Assembly: GCA_028281445.1 (NCBI GenBank)
Contig: JANQJW010000031.1
Location: 1-64,000 of the forward strand
Origin: Planctomycetota bacterium
GTDB lineage: Bacteria > Planctomycetota > PLA2 > JAEUHO01
DNA: 64,000 bases
Direction of reading: 5' to 3'
Part shown: piece by piece, positions 27,401 through 37,191 of the stretch
How positions within the stretch are numbered: the stretch's first letter is position 1
How the letters are laid out: every line of letters begins with the position of its first letter
Program-made: the position numbers and the translations under genes
Notes under the pieces: generated by a model
The model's database searches: none
Told to the model about the DNA's origin: nothing
What the model saw: only the letters and a program-made list of their open reading frames with translations

Positions 27401-27713
27401 CCTCGACAAGGCGGCCGACGCGATGAGACAGCGGCTCGCAGCCCTGAAGGAGACGCTCTCGGGCAACCGGCGCCGCAACCTGCTCAACGATCCCGGCCCG
27501 GTCTCCATCCACCGCCGACTGGACGTGGCCCACATGGGGGTGGGCTGGTCCACCTACGGGCCGACGCCGACGCACCGCATGAGCTTCGACATCGCTACCA
27601 GGCAGTTCGGCGAGCTCAAGACGCAGCTCGATCAGCTGGTGAAGACCGACCTGCCCGCGCTGGAAACCAAGCTCGAGGCTGCAGGCGTGCCCTGGTCGCC
27701 GGGGCGACGCTAG
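24429..27713 (+). CDS. Exported sortilin/BNR-repeat (VPS10-like) glycosidase-fold protein
   Basis: A 1094-residue protein with a Sec signal (MRIALAFLIALSLLAAPVLAPADE). Residues 40-760 form long beta-propellers made of BNR/Asp-box repeats (S-x-D-G-G-x-T-W: SRDGGTTWENM, STDGGTTWTKK, SVDGGETWREV, STDGGESWEKR, SEDGGANWRK, TTDRGKTWTS). The C-terminal 300 residues contain an FnIII-like segment (MVLTVKNAAGEVVRRIEGPVQAGFHRVAWDLRYPPT) and a helical bundle. This is the common 'glycosyl hydrolase/sortilin' type found in planctomycetes and Bacteroidetes. A real glycosidase activity is unproven. Preceded by GGAGG. Confidence 0.88.
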   Translation: MRIALAFLIALSLLAAPVLAPADEKNEAEEDPSPLKEATFKGLKLRSIGPALMSGRIADIAVHPKRQSTWYVAAGSGNLWKTVNAGTTWTPIFDDQGSYSIGCVQLDPTNPEIVWVGTGENVNGRHVGYGDGIYRSRDGGTTWENMGLKESEHISRIVIDPRNPKVMHVAVQGPLWSAGGERGLYKSTDGGTTWTKKLGGGEYTGVNDVVADPRNPDVLYASTHEHYRNVAALLNGGPESGIHKSVDGGETWREVTKGLPEEDMGRIGLAICPHDPDTVYATVELAHRKGGFWRSTDGGESWEKRNDIIAGATGPHYYQEIFACPHTRHRVYMMDMKLRVTKDGGKTWRSIGTKSKHVDNHALAFNPHDPDYLLVGCDGGVYESWDRGKTYRFVANLPLTQFYKVAVDYDEPFYNVYGGTQDNNTQGGPSRTYNVHGIRNSDWFTTLWGDGHQPACDPTDPNIVYSQWQVGNLTRYDRKTGEFMYIQPQPAEGEEWDRFNWDAPILISSHDPKRLYFASQRIWRSDDRGDSWKPVSGDLTRDLDRLALPMMGRVQSFDAIWDLYAMSKFCTITSLGESPLDEKLLYAGTDDGHIQVSEDGGANWRKCDELPGVAEQWFVNDIKADLHDVNTAYVCVDQHKNGNFKPYVFKTTDRGKTWTSINNNLPEREIVWRLVQDHVNPKLLFVGTEMGVYFTVDGGGKWVKLSGGIPNIPVRDLVIQKRENDLVCATFGRSFYILDDYSSLREVTEAALEKDSVLFPVRKAWWYVEKRTLGGGKQASQGDAFFVAPNPAFGATITYYLKDEIRTRKETRRKGEKEAAKEGGDTPYPGWEELRKEELERKPAMVLTVKNAAGEVVRRIEGPVQAGFHRVAWDLRYPPTTAVAPMEKDEEGEGDHEEKGTLAPPGTYTVSLCKRVDGQYVDCGEPQAFEVVRLHERGLPGAPLAEVTAFQRQVAALHRQVTGAEATIKETWARVRGILRALERSTLPDQSLDKAADAMRQRLAALKETLSGNRRRNLLNDPGPVSIHRRLDVAHMGVGWSTYGPTPTHRMSFDIATRQFGELKTQLDQLVKTDLPALETKLEAAGVPWSPGRR

Positions 27714-27741
27714 ACGCCTCCACTGCGGAAAACGGTCGGGG

Positions 27742-27983
27742 TTCGAAGGCGATGCCGACCGTCGAGCACCAGACGTGGTAGTGCGCCAGTCCGAGCAGCG
27801 CGCCGTCTTCGTCTACGGCGACCATGCCGTGAAGCGGTGCTGCTCGTCCATGAGCCACGACCACACGGCGGCGGTGCGCGCGTCGTCCGGCTCGCGCTCG
27901 TAGACCACGCAGTAGCCGTCGAAGAGCGGACGCCAGGCGGCCTGATCAGCCGCCTGGATCGGACGCACCGCAACTGCGGTCAC
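27742..27983 (-). pseudogene. GNAT acetyltransferase remnant
   Basis: A GTG start at 27981-27983, five bases after the pckA stop, opens VRPIQAADQAAWRPLFDGYCVVYERE and AAVWSWLMDEQHR, typical of a GNAT N-acetyltransferase N-terminus. The frame then ends, while the next frame continues with HGMVAVDEDGALLGLAHYH, the following GNAT strand pair. One base appears lost near 27832-27842. After that the acetyl-CoA-binding core (Q/R-x-x-G-x-G/A) is absent. About 80 codons of a normal 150 remain, so this is a truncated relic. The 3' border near 27742 is approximate. Confidence 0.6.
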
Positions 27984-27987
27984 GGGA

Positions 27988-29577
<1,590 letters not shown>

Positions 29578-29910
29578 GGTTCCCTCCGATTTTGCCCCTC
29601 TGGAAGGCGCGCAGTGTAGGCAAGAGGACCCCCTGATTCCTCTTCGGGCCGGAGCCGAAACGGCCTCGCTTGGGCGGCTTTCCACAGCCGTTGGGTAGTC
29701 GCTTGCCTAACCTCGTGGGCGCGGCCGCAAGGACATGCGCGCGGCCCCGTGGCGCCTCCGCCGAAGGCCGCTACGGCCGGGCGTCGCAGAACGCGACGGT
29801 AGGCCGTCCGGGCGGCGCGCAACGCGCGAAAGAAGAGCGCGCCCGCCGGCAGGGCGAGCGCGCTTCGAGGATCGCCGTGGGCGCGTAGCCCACGCGCGTC
29901 GGCCGGTCGG
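29578..29910. other. 333-bp intergenic region between pckA and the selenoperoxiredoxin gene
   Basis: Very GC-rich, with no credible gene on either strand. It must contain the pckA promoter. Near the right edge is a perfect hairpin at 29876-29894 (CGTGGGC/GCCCACG, 5-nt loop), which could end transcription of the gene to its right. Confidence 0.5.
29876..29894 (-). terminator. Hairpin 3' of the selenoperoxiredoxin gene
   Basis: A perfect 7-bp stem with a 5-nt loop begins 17 bases after the stop codon at 29911. No T run follows, so a Rho-independent role is doubtful; it may instead stabilise the mRNA end. Confidence 0.35.
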
Positions 29911-30534
29911 CTAGGCCTCCTGCGGCTCGTTCATCGCCTCGTGGACGCGGCCGACCATCTCCGGGCCCGGACGCAGCGTGAGGTCGCCCTCGTCCTTCCA
30001 CTTCGACGGGCAGCCTTCGTCGGGCTTCTTGCCGAGGTAGAGGTTGGCCTTGTACTTCCGCATGAGCTCGTCAATATTGCGGCCCATGTTGTAGAAGTTG
30101 ACTTCGCTGTTCATGAGCTGGCCCTGGGGGCTGATCACGAACGTCCCGCGCAGGTTGAGCCCGCTGTTCTCGTCGTGCACGCCGAAGAGGCGCCCGAGCG
30201 TGCCGGTCGGATCGGCGCCCATCGGGAACTCGACGCCGGCCAGCTCCTTCTCATGGCGCTGCCACGCCAGGTGCACGAACTCGGTGTCTGCGCTCACGGT
30301 GACCACCTCGGCCCCCAGCTTCTTGAAGCGATCGTACTGCTCTGCCAGAGCAGCGAACTCGGTCGCTCACACGAAGGTGAAGTCGGCCGGGTAGAAGAAG
30401 AGGATGCTCCACTTCCCGTCTGCCTTCTGCTGTTCGAGGCTGAACTTCCCGAAGTTCTTCGTGGTCGGGTCGTAGGTGTTGATCTCGAAGTCGGGAACCA
30501 TGTCCCCGACCCCCAGCGGCTTGGCCTGTTCCAT
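29911..30534 (-). CDS. prxU: Selenocysteine-containing 2-Cys peroxiredoxin (AhpC/PrxU type)
   Basis: A 207-residue AhpC-type peroxiredoxin when the in-frame TGA at 30367-30369 is read as selenocysteine (Sec56). The N-terminal part ends FFYPADFTFV; after the UGA the same frame continues ATEFAALAEQYDRFKKLGAE and VVTVSADTEFVHLAW. Family members read FTFVCPTE, so Sec replaces the peroxidatic Cys exactly. The resolving Cys is kept (C175 in DEGCPSKWK). Selenocysteine peroxiredoxins (PrxU) are known, for example in Eubacterium acidaminophilum. A perfect 6-bp hairpin lies 14 nt after the UGA. The enzyme would reduce H2O2 and organic peroxides. Divergent from the cNMP-aspartase gene. A nonsense mutation is unlikely because the downstream half is fully conserved and three similar cases occur in this window. 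Confidence 0.93.
30337..30353 (-). promoter_or_regulatory. SECIS-like hairpin of the selenoperoxiredoxin gene
   Basis: On the mRNA strand CTGCTC-TGGCA-GAGCAG forms six perfect pairs with a 5-nt loop holding two Gs. The loop starts 20 nt after the UGA, inside the 16-37 nt window described for bacterial SECIS elements, and the element lies within the coding sequence as it does in bacteria. Confidence 0.8.
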
Positions 30535-30661
30535 AGGGTGTCGGATCTCCTTGAGGTGACCAGGGATGGTCGCCAGGGGACCGCGGTAGACAAGTTCTGG
30601 CCGGGGCTCGGTTTGGGTCCTGCCCGCCTGGGCCACAGAATGCCCGCCGGAGGAGCGGACG

Positions 30662-32524
30662 ATGAACGAACCGATCGAGCAGCTCCAGCGCTGTGAGTTC
30701 CTACGGGAGCTCGACGACGAGGCCCTGGCTCTCCTGGCGGCGCCGGCCACCGAGCGGCGCACCGAGGCGGGGGCCGTGCTCTTCCGCCGGGGCGAGTCGC
30801 GGGATGCGTTCTACGTGGTCCTCGAAGGGCAGGTCGAGGTGCGCGTTGCGGACGGCGCGCAGACGCAGGGGGCCGTCGTGTTGCTCGGCCCCGGTGACGG
30901 AGTCGGCGAGGCCGGGCTGCTCGAGCCGGGGCTGCACTCGGCGTCGGCGCAGACCCCATTGCCCGCGCGTCTGATCGAAGTGCCCCTGGCGACGGTGCGC
31001 GAGAGCCTGGCAAAGAACGGCAAGGCCGCGCTCTCGGTCTTCGACGCCGTGGGCCGTCTGATGGTGCGGCGGTTGCAGTATGCGGCGTACCGGCGCGCCG
31101 GCTGGGACCGGATCTACGGGACCGGCGCGACGCGCACCGAACAAGACCTGCTTGGTGCGCGCGAGGTACCGGCCGACGCCCGCTACGGCGTACAGACCTT
31201 GCGCGCCGTCGAAAACTTTCCGATCACCGGCATCCGCGTCGCGCACTTCCCGGCGCTGGTACGCGCGTTCGCCGCCGTCAAGCAGGCGGCGGGGCGCGCC
31301 AATCGCGAGCTGGGCCTCGTCCCGGACGAGGTCGCGACCGCCATCGACGAAGCCTGCCAGGAGATCCTCGATGGCCACTGGCACGGCCACTTCGTCGTCG
31401 ACATGGTGCAGGGTGGGGCGGGCACCTCGACGAACATGAACGCCAACGAGGTGATCGCGAATCGCGCGCTCGAGCTGCTCGGTCACGAACGCGGCGCCTA
31501 CGCCCACTGCCACCCGAACGACCATGTCAACCTGTCCCAGTCGACGAACGACGTCTATCCCACCGCAGTACGCGTCGCTGCGATTCTCGAGGAGCGCGCG
31601 CTCACCGCGGCGCTGCGCGAACTGGCCGAGGCCCTGCGCCAGAAGGCCGGCGAGATGAACGACGTCCTCAAGATGGGACGGACGCAGCTTCAGGACGCGG
31701 TTCCGATGACGCTAGGCCAGGAGTTCGAGGCCTTTGCCGTCACGACGGAAGAGGACGTCCAACGCCTAGAAGAGGCGGTGTTCCTGCTGCACGAGATCAA
31801 CCTCGGCGGTACGGCCATCGGGACGGGTATCAACGCGCACCCGCGCTATGCGGCGCTGGCCCTCGAGCGCTTACGCGAGATCACGGATCTGGACCTGCGC
31901 ACGGCGGCAAACCTCATCGAAGCGACGCCTGACACAGGCGCCTTCGTTCATTTCTCCGGCGTGCTCAAGCGCGTCGCTGTCAAGCTCAGCAAGCTATGCA
32001 ACGACCTCCGGTTGCTGTCGTCCGGCCCGCGCTGCGGCATCGGCGAGATTCGCCTGCCCGCGATGCAGCCGGGGTCTTCGATCATGCCGGGCAAGGTGAA
32101 CCCGGTGATCCCCGAGGTCATGAACCAGATCGCGTTCCACGTCATCGGCAACGACGTCACGATCACGCTGGCGGCCGAAGCCGGGCAGCTCCAGCTCAAC
32201 GTCATGGAGCCCATCATCGCGCTCAACCTCTTCGAGTCAATGAGCATGATGACCGAGGGCGTGCGCACCCTCACGCGCCGCTGCATTCGCGGAATCGAGG
32301 CGGACCGCGACCGCGCGGCGGAGCTCGTCGAGCGATCGATCGGGGTCGTCACGGCGATCGTGCCGTCGGTCGGATACAAGCGCGCGACGGCCGTTGCGAA
32401 GGAGGCGCTGGAGTCGGGTCTTTCAGTGCGCGAGATCCTGCTTCGGGACGGGGATCTCACGCGCGAGGCGATCGACGAGGTGTTGTCGCCCGATGCCATG
32501 CTGTCCCCGCGCTGGGTCGATTGA
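30662..32524 (+). CDS. cNMP-binding domain fused to aspartase/fumarase-family lyase
   Basis: A 620-residue protein. Residues about 5-125 form a cyclic-nucleotide-binding beta-roll (LFRRGESRDAFYVVLEGQVEVRV, GDGVGEAGLLEPG). Residues about 155-615 are a complete aspartate ammonia-lyase/class II fumarase: GAREVPADARYGVQTLRAVENF, HWHGHFVVDMVQGGAGTSTNMNANEVIANRA, NLSQSTNDVYPTA, GRTQLQDAVPMTLGQEF and the signature GSSIMPGKVNPVIPE. 'VPADARYGVQT' and 'MVQGGAGTS' favour aspartase over fumarase. Aspartases are normally about 470 residues without a sensor domain, so nucleotide control of aspartate breakdown is suggested. Strong GGAGGAG upstream. The CDF transporter gene starts nine bases after its stop. 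Confidence 0.9.
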   Translation: MNEPIEQLQRCEFLRELDDEALALLAAPATERRTEAGAVLFRRGESRDAFYVVLEGQVEVRVADGAQTQGAVVLLGPGDGVGEAGLLEPGLHSASAQTPLPARLIEVPLATVRESLAKNGKAALSVFDAVGRLMVRRLQYAAYRRAGWDRIYGTGATRTEQDLLGAREVPADARYGVQTLRAVENFPITGIRVAHFPALVRAFAAVKQAAGRANRELGLVPDEVATAIDEACQEILDGHWHGHFVVDMVQGGAGTSTNMNANEVIANRALELLGHERGAYAHCHPNDHVNLSQSTNDVYPTAVRVAAILEERALTAALRELAEALRQKAGEMNDVLKMGRTQLQDAVPMTLGQEFEAFAVTTEEDVQRLEEAVFLLHEINLGGTAIGTGINAHPRYAALALERLREITDLDLRTAANLIEATPDTGAFVHFSGVLKRVAVKLSKLCNDLRLLSSGPRCGIGEIRLPAMQPGSSIMPGKVNPVIPEVMNQIAFHVIGNDVTITLAAEAGQLQLNVMEPIIALNLFESMSMMTEGVRTLTRRCIRGIEADRDRAAELVERSIGVVTAIVPSVGYKRATAVAKEALESGLSVREILLRDGDLTREAIDEVLSPDAMLSPRWVD

Positions 32525-32533
32525 CGAACGGAG

Positions 32534-33496
32534 ATGGCCGGCCACACCGCTGCTTCCCGACGCGCGCGCGCCCTGCGGGCAATCTTCGCCGCGATCTCGG
32601 CGAACGTAGGCCTCGCAGTCGCGAAGTTCGCCGGCTTCATCCTGACGGGATCGGCCTCCATGTTGGCCGAGGCCTGCCACTCCCTGGCCGACACGCTGAA
32701 CCAGGGTCTCCTGCTTCTCGGGCGCAAGCGGTCGGAACGTCGCGAGAGTCCCCAGCATCCCTTTGGTTACGGCAAGGAGCGATTCTTCTGGGCGTTCCTC
32801 GTGTCGGTCTTTCTGCTTGCCGGCGGCGCGTTCGTCTCGATCTACAAGGGCATCGACACGCTGCTCGATCCGCAGCCGGTCGAACACATCGGATGGGCCA
32901 TCGGCATCCTGCTGGTTGCTCTCTTCCTCGACGGGATGTCCCTCATCGTTGCCGTACGCAGCTCGACGCGGCGGGGCAAGGAGGGTTGGATGGCCTACAT
33001 CCGGCGCACGAAGCACCCCGAGGTCCCCGTCATCCTGCTCGAGGACAGCACGGCGGTGACCGGCGTACTCGTGGCGTTGATCGCCTTGGGATTCACCGCC
33101 ATCACCGGCAATCCGATGTGGGACGGCATCGGCAGCATCGTGATTGGCATCTTGCTCACGGCGATGGCGCTGCTGCTCGCCCGCGAGACCCAGAGCCTGT
33201 TGATCGGGGAGGCCGCCTCGCCCGAGACGCAAGCGAAGGTCCGGGCGGCGATCGCCGAGGACGAAGCCGTCGTCGAAATCGTCTACGTACGCACGATGCA
33301 CCTGGGGCCCGACGAGCTGTTCGTCGAGGCCAAGGCCGTCATGGATCCGGCGATGACCGTGCCGGACGCGTCGTTTGCAATCGACCGGATCGAGACGCGC
33401 ATTCGCGAGCGCGTTGCCCACGTGCGCATCATCAGCATCGAGCCGGACGTGCCGCGAAGGAACGATCCGGACCGCCCGCGGTTCGAGGCCGACTGA
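32534..33496 (+). CDS. Cation diffusion facilitator (CDF) metal transporter
   Basis: A 320-residue CDF protein with about six membrane helices and a cytosolic C-terminal domain. TM2 has SASMLAEACHSLADTLNQ, with the H-x-x-x-D metal site; the second site lies in LLEDSTAVTGVLVALIAL. HPFGYGKERFFWAFLVS is the usual loop motif. The EDS... version of the TM5 site is like the TMEM163/ZnT9-type branch rather than the HxxxD pair of ZitB or CzcD, so ion choice (Zn, Mn or Fe) cannot be called. Probably in one transcript with the aspartase-family gene. Convergent with the cytochrome gene (3-bp gap). Confidence 0.88.
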   Translation: MAGHTAASRRARALRAIFAAISANVGLAVAKFAGFILTGSASMLAEACHSLADTLNQGLLLLGRKRSERRESPQHPFGYGKERFFWAFLVSVFLLAGGAFVSIYKGIDTLLDPQPVEHIGWAIGILLVALFLDGMSLIVAVRSSTRRGKEGWMAYIRRTKHPEVPVILLEDSTAVTGVLVALIALGFTAITGNPMWDGIGSIVIGILLTAMALLLARETQSLLIGEAASPETQAKVRAAIAEDEAVVEIVYVRTMHLGPDELFVEAKAVMDPAMTVPDASFAIDRIETRIRERVAHVRIISIEPDVPRRNDPDRPRFEAD

Positions 33497-33499
33497 CGG

Positions 33500-35163
33500 C
33501 TACTCCGCAAGGTACATGGGGCGGTCGTCGCGTTTCGCGCGCATGCGGCGCACGGCCTGCTTGTCAACGCGGCCCTTCTCGTCGATCAGGAGCCGCGGGC
33601 CATGGCGGTCGAGCGCTGCGGGCTTCTCCTTCGCCCAGCGCGCAACCAACGCGTCGATCGTGCGGGCGCGGAGGCTCAGCGGCGCGATGTAGTCGTAGTC
33701 CTGCTTGTCGTCCGGCCGGAGCTTGCGCATGGCGCGCGCGGCCATCAGCCGGTTCGCGGCATACGGGTCCGACTGCATGACGGGCGCCAGGTGGGGGAGG
33801 ATCCAGTCGCGGCCCGAGGCCTCCCAGGCGCCCTCCCAACCCATGTGCCACGTGATAGCGCGCGCTGGCCGGCGTCGCCCTGGATGAGCCAGACGAGGGA
33901 CGCCGCTACGTCCTTGAAGGCCGCCGGCTCAGTGACAGGCTTGATGTCGTACCAGTCCTCCAGGTGCTTCTGCGTCCATGCCAACGTCTGGTCGAGGTGA
34001 CACAGGTTGCAGGCGTTGGGGCGCCCGGTCGGGGGCACGCTGTCCGTGCCCCGAGGACTCGAGATCTGGTGGCTGCGAATGGCGCTCAACAACCCGTGGG
34101 TCGTGTGCGGCATGTGGCAGTTGTAGCAGCGGCTGCCCGACGAGGTGGGCGCATGGTGTGTGTGTGCGGCGAGGTCGTTGCCGATCTCTTCGTGGCACTG
34201 CAGGCATGCGGCATCGCCCCGCATGCGGTCGACGAGCTGATCGTTCGGATCGCCGCTGTGCATCGTGTGGCACGAGAGGCATGTCATCGGACCGCGCAAG
34301 TAGCACGGCGACTCAATGAGTCCGTTGTACTCGCGTCCCGAGACCCGGATCATGCCGTCCGGCCAGTAGAAGCTGTCGAGCAGCGGCTCGGCCATGGGGA
34401 AGTTCTGCGCCGGGACCTTGCCCTTGGCGCGGTTCTGCAGCGACGCCGGGTGCCGCGTGATGCCACGCGCGTCTCGAGGCGCCCCGGTGCCCCGGTCGAA
34501 CCGCGGTTGCCCGCCGGTCGTGTGGCAGCGCAGGCAGTTGTCGTTCCAGACCGGCAGCATGCGCTGGCGATCCGGGGGGAACAGGAAGACATCCTCGCGG
34601 GGCACCCAGCGCTGCTCCTGGAACACGTAAGCGAACGGCAGCACGTAGAGCCGCCGATCGGCGCCCTTGCCCGAGCCGACCCAGTACATCTGCATGTGAT
34701 GCGAGCCGGTCACCATCACGACGCGTCGCGTGACGCGCGGCGGATCCGGGTGCTCGTCCAGCAGAACGCCCGGGCGACGCCGGTACTGCTCGGCGTCCCA
34801 GGCGGGATCGACCATGTCGACGTAGTACGCGCTGCCCTCGCGCCAGACCTTGTACGAGCGCTTGCCGCTGCGCAGCGTGCGGTCGAACGGGGCCCGCACG
34901 ACGTCCGGCGTGGCCAGTTGCGTCATCGAGCTGTGAAACGAGTGGTCCCAGCTCTCGTGCTCGTCTTCGTGGCACTCCGCGCAAACCTGCGAGCCCACGA
35001 AGTCGTCGTCGGGCCGTCCAAGATGCGGCACCTGCGCGAGGAGGTCGTCGTCGGGACCGCTCTCGGGCTCCTCCCGGAGCGCGTGGAACACACCTGCGCC
35101 GACGGTCAGCAACAAGGCGCCGAACAAGAGGAAGCGATTTCGAGCCACGCTTTCGGGTAGCAC
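33500..35163 (-). CDS. Hexahaem c-type cytochrome, C-terminal frameshift
   Basis: An N-terminal signal-anchor (RNRFLLFGALLLTVGAGVF) precedes six CxxCH haem sites: CAECH, CLRCH, CLSCH, CLQCH, CYNCH and CNLCH. This resembles the cytochrome c554/NapC-NrfB-like 'tetratricopeptide multihaem' proteins of respiratory or assimilatory electron transfer. After the sixth haem the frame drifts into nonsense near 33857, while the neighbouring frame continues convincingly (ITWHMGWEGAWEASGRDWILPHL to the TAG at 33500, a HEAT/TPR-like tail). One base seems missing. All haems lie in the intact part, so either a sequencing error or a recent mutation fits. Start uncertain: GTG 35163 or 35148. Divergent from the flavoprotein gene at 35219. 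Confidence 0.75.
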
Positions 35164-35218
35164 GCGCCCGACGGGAGAGCAATCTCCAATGCCCTGGCAG
35201 GCTGTATGCTCGCGGGGC

Positions 35219-36349
35219 ATGTTGCTGCCCGACACAGACGTGGCCGTCATCGGCGCCGGAACGTACGGCGTCTCGGTCGCGCTCGCACTCCACGAACGCG
35301 GCATCGAGACGCGGCTCTACGGTCGGCCGTTCTCGCTTTGGTTGGACCACACGCTACCGAACTTCTCGCTGCGCTCTGATGCGCGCTCCAGCGGAATCCA
35401 CGGGGGGGACCCGCGTCTTTCGTTCGCTTCCTGGTTACAGACTGCCGTTCCTGCCAAGGACGTGCGGGCGTGGTTGATGCGCCGCATTCCCGGCCCGATG
35501 TTCCGGGCGTACCTCCGGTCCGTCGTCGAGGCCATGCCTGTCACGGCGGTGGACGACCACGTCAAAGTACTTGCGCAGGAAGGCGGTGCGTTTCGCGTTC
35601 GCACGGCGGCGGGCGAAGAGATCCGGGCACGCCGCGTCGTGATCGCGACGGGCATCCAGAACCACACCTATCTGCCTCCCGCACTTCGCGGCCTGGGGCG
35701 CCGCGTGATTCATAGCTGGGACGCCGACGCGGTCGCGGCGGTCCGCGACGCGAACGTGCTCGTCGTCGGGGGCGGGCAGTCGGCCGCCGAGGCCAGTCTC
35801 CTACTGGCGCCCGCGAATCGCGTGACGTGGCTTCACCGTTCACGACTCGACTTCTTCAACGAGCCGCTGGGGCTGCCTACGCCCGTCTTCTACGGCGCCT
35901 TCGTCCTCAGCAAACAGATGCGGCACCTTCCGGTGAAGGCACGCACTGCGATCGGCGAGCCGTTTCTGAAACCAACGATCGTGCCGGCGCTGCGTCCCCG
36001 GTTGCGCCGTGCGGATGTGCGGTGCGTCCGGGGCGACGTGCAGGACGCCGGCCTCGAGCGTGCCAACGGGCGTGTCCGCGCCGCAGCCATGAAGGAGGCC
36101 TACGACCGGATCGTGGCGTGCACCGGCTACCGCATCGGCCTGCGCACGCTGCCGTTTCTCTCCGACGGCCTGCAGCGGTCGTTGGCGACTCCGTTCGATC
36201 AGCCCGTGCTGGATCGGCACTTCGAGAGCCGCGTTCCTGGGCTCTACTTCGTCGGTGGGCTGGCCGTCCACGCCCACGGGGCGCCGCAGCGCTTCATGTT
36301 CGGAAGCCGAGCCGCGTCCGAAGGCGTCGTGCAGGCGGTGACCGCGTGA
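35219..36349 (+). CDS. FAD-dependent monooxygenase/oxidoreductase-like protein
   Basis: A 376-residue flavoprotein with two Rossmann motifs: VAVIGAGTYGVSVALALHERG at the N-terminus (FAD) and VLVVGGGQSAAEASLLLA near residue 180 (NAD(P)H). RVVIATGIQNHTYLPP and the C-terminal LYFVGGLAVHAHGAPQRFMFGSR match the flavin monooxygenase/L-ornithine N5-hydroxylase-like group. The substrate is unknown. The next gene starts inside its stop codon (GTGA overlap), so the pair is translationally coupled. Confidence 0.8.
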   Translation: MLLPDTDVAVIGAGTYGVSVALALHERGIETRLYGRPFSLWLDHTLPNFSLRSDARSSGIHGGDPRLSFASWLQTAVPAKDVRAWLMRRIPGPMFRAYLRSVVEAMPVTAVDDHVKVLAQEGGAFRVRTAAGEEIRARRVVIATGIQNHTYLPPALRGLGRRVIHSWDADAVAAVRDANVLVVGGGQSAAEASLLLAPANRVTWLHRSRLDFFNEPLGLPTPVFYGAFVLSKQMRHLPVKARTAIGEPFLKPTIVPALRPRLRRADVRCVRGDVQDAGLERANGRVRAAAMKEAYDRIVACTGYRIGLRTLPFLSDGLQRSLATPFDQPVLDRHFESRVPGLYFVGGLAVHAHGAPQRFMFGSRAASEGVVQAVTA

Positions 36350-37191
36350 TCGAGCTTCCGGAAACGCCGTTGCAGCGCGTCGGCGCGCGGGAGCTCTTCC
36401 TCAAGCGCGAAGACCTGTTGCCGTACGGGGGCGGCAACAAGGTCCCGCGATTCCTGCATGCGCTTGCTCAGCGCAACGGCGAGCGGCACGTGGCGGCGCT
36501 GTCCGACTACGGCAGCCACTCGTTTACGGTGCTGACCGCGATGGCGCGTGACCCGGCGCTCGCCATCGATGAGCTGGAGCTGTGGGAGTTGCCGATTCCG
36601 CCCGACCCGTACCACGACGCACTCGCCGGACGCTATGCGGAAGCACCCAACGTGACGATCCGTCGTGGTTCGACAGTCGGGCTCGTCCTCCGCTGGGTCG
36701 CACGGGGCCGGCGCGCGGGGGTCTGCCGCCTCGGCATCGGCGGTACGGTAAAGGACGCAGGACAAACCTACCAACCGGCCGTCGAAGCCTGCGGGCGTCA
36801 GCTGCTCGAGGCCGGTGTCGGCGGCCCGGCCGTTCACGTGCTTCCACTCGCTTCGGGGGACACCGCGGTCGCCGTGCTGTCGGCACTGCGGGCGTGCGGG
36901 CGTGACCAGGATCAGGTGGCGGGCGTCATCACCGGGCCGTGGATCGGGCACGCGAGACTCTCGCTGAAGAAGCCGGAGGGCTTTCATCTCGTGAAGCCGC
37001 GCGCGCGATCCTGGGACGACTATGTGGCGGGTGCACGCACGTGCCACGGCGAGACCGGGGTCTGGCTGGACCCGAGCCACACGCTGCCTGCCTGGGACTC
37101 GCTCGATCGTCTGCCTGCGCCCCTGCGCGACCTCCCGACGGTCATGTGGGTGACCTGTCCGGAGCTCGTGACGCCGCCGTTTCCCGCGTAG
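36346..37191 (+). CDS. PLP-dependent D-cysteine desulfhydrase/ACC-deaminase-like protein
   Basis: A 281-residue fold-type II PLP protein. The N-terminus LFLKREDLLPYGGGNKVPRF carries the Schiff-base Lys (K32) in the GGNK motif of D-cysteine desulfhydrase and ACC deaminase. ALSDYGSHSFTVLTAMA and the phosphate-binding VLPLASGDTAVAVL fit the same fold. It is shorter than typical members (about 330 residues). GTG start overlaps the upstream stop. Its partner flavoprotein and this enzyme may act on one amino-acid-derived substrate; that is inference from coupling only. Confidence 0.75.
   Translation: MIELPETPLQRVGARELFLKREDLLPYGGGNKVPRFLHALAQRNGERHVAALSDYGSHSFTVLTAMARDPALAIDELELWELPIPPDPYHDALAGRYAEAPNVTIRRGSTVGLVLRWVARGRRAGVCRLGIGGTVKDAGQTYQPAVEACGRQLLEAGVGGPAVHVLPLASGDTAVAVLSALRACGRDQDQVAGVITGPWIGHARLSLKKPEGFHLVKPRARSWDDYVAGARTCHGETGVWLDPSHTLPAWDSLDRLPAPLRDLPTVMWVTCPELVTPPFPA

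Noticed and set aside
23511..27575. A 1354-codon open frame on the minus strand opposite the sortilin-like gene
   Set aside because: It is a shadow frame of high-GC coding DNA: rich in Arg, Val, Ala and His with no motif, while the plus strand carries repeated Asp-boxes and a signal peptide.
33850..33860. Recoding (programmed frameshift) in the hexahaem cytochrome
   Set aside because: No slippery heptamer with a downstream structure is evident; a one-base indel (error or mutation) is simpler.
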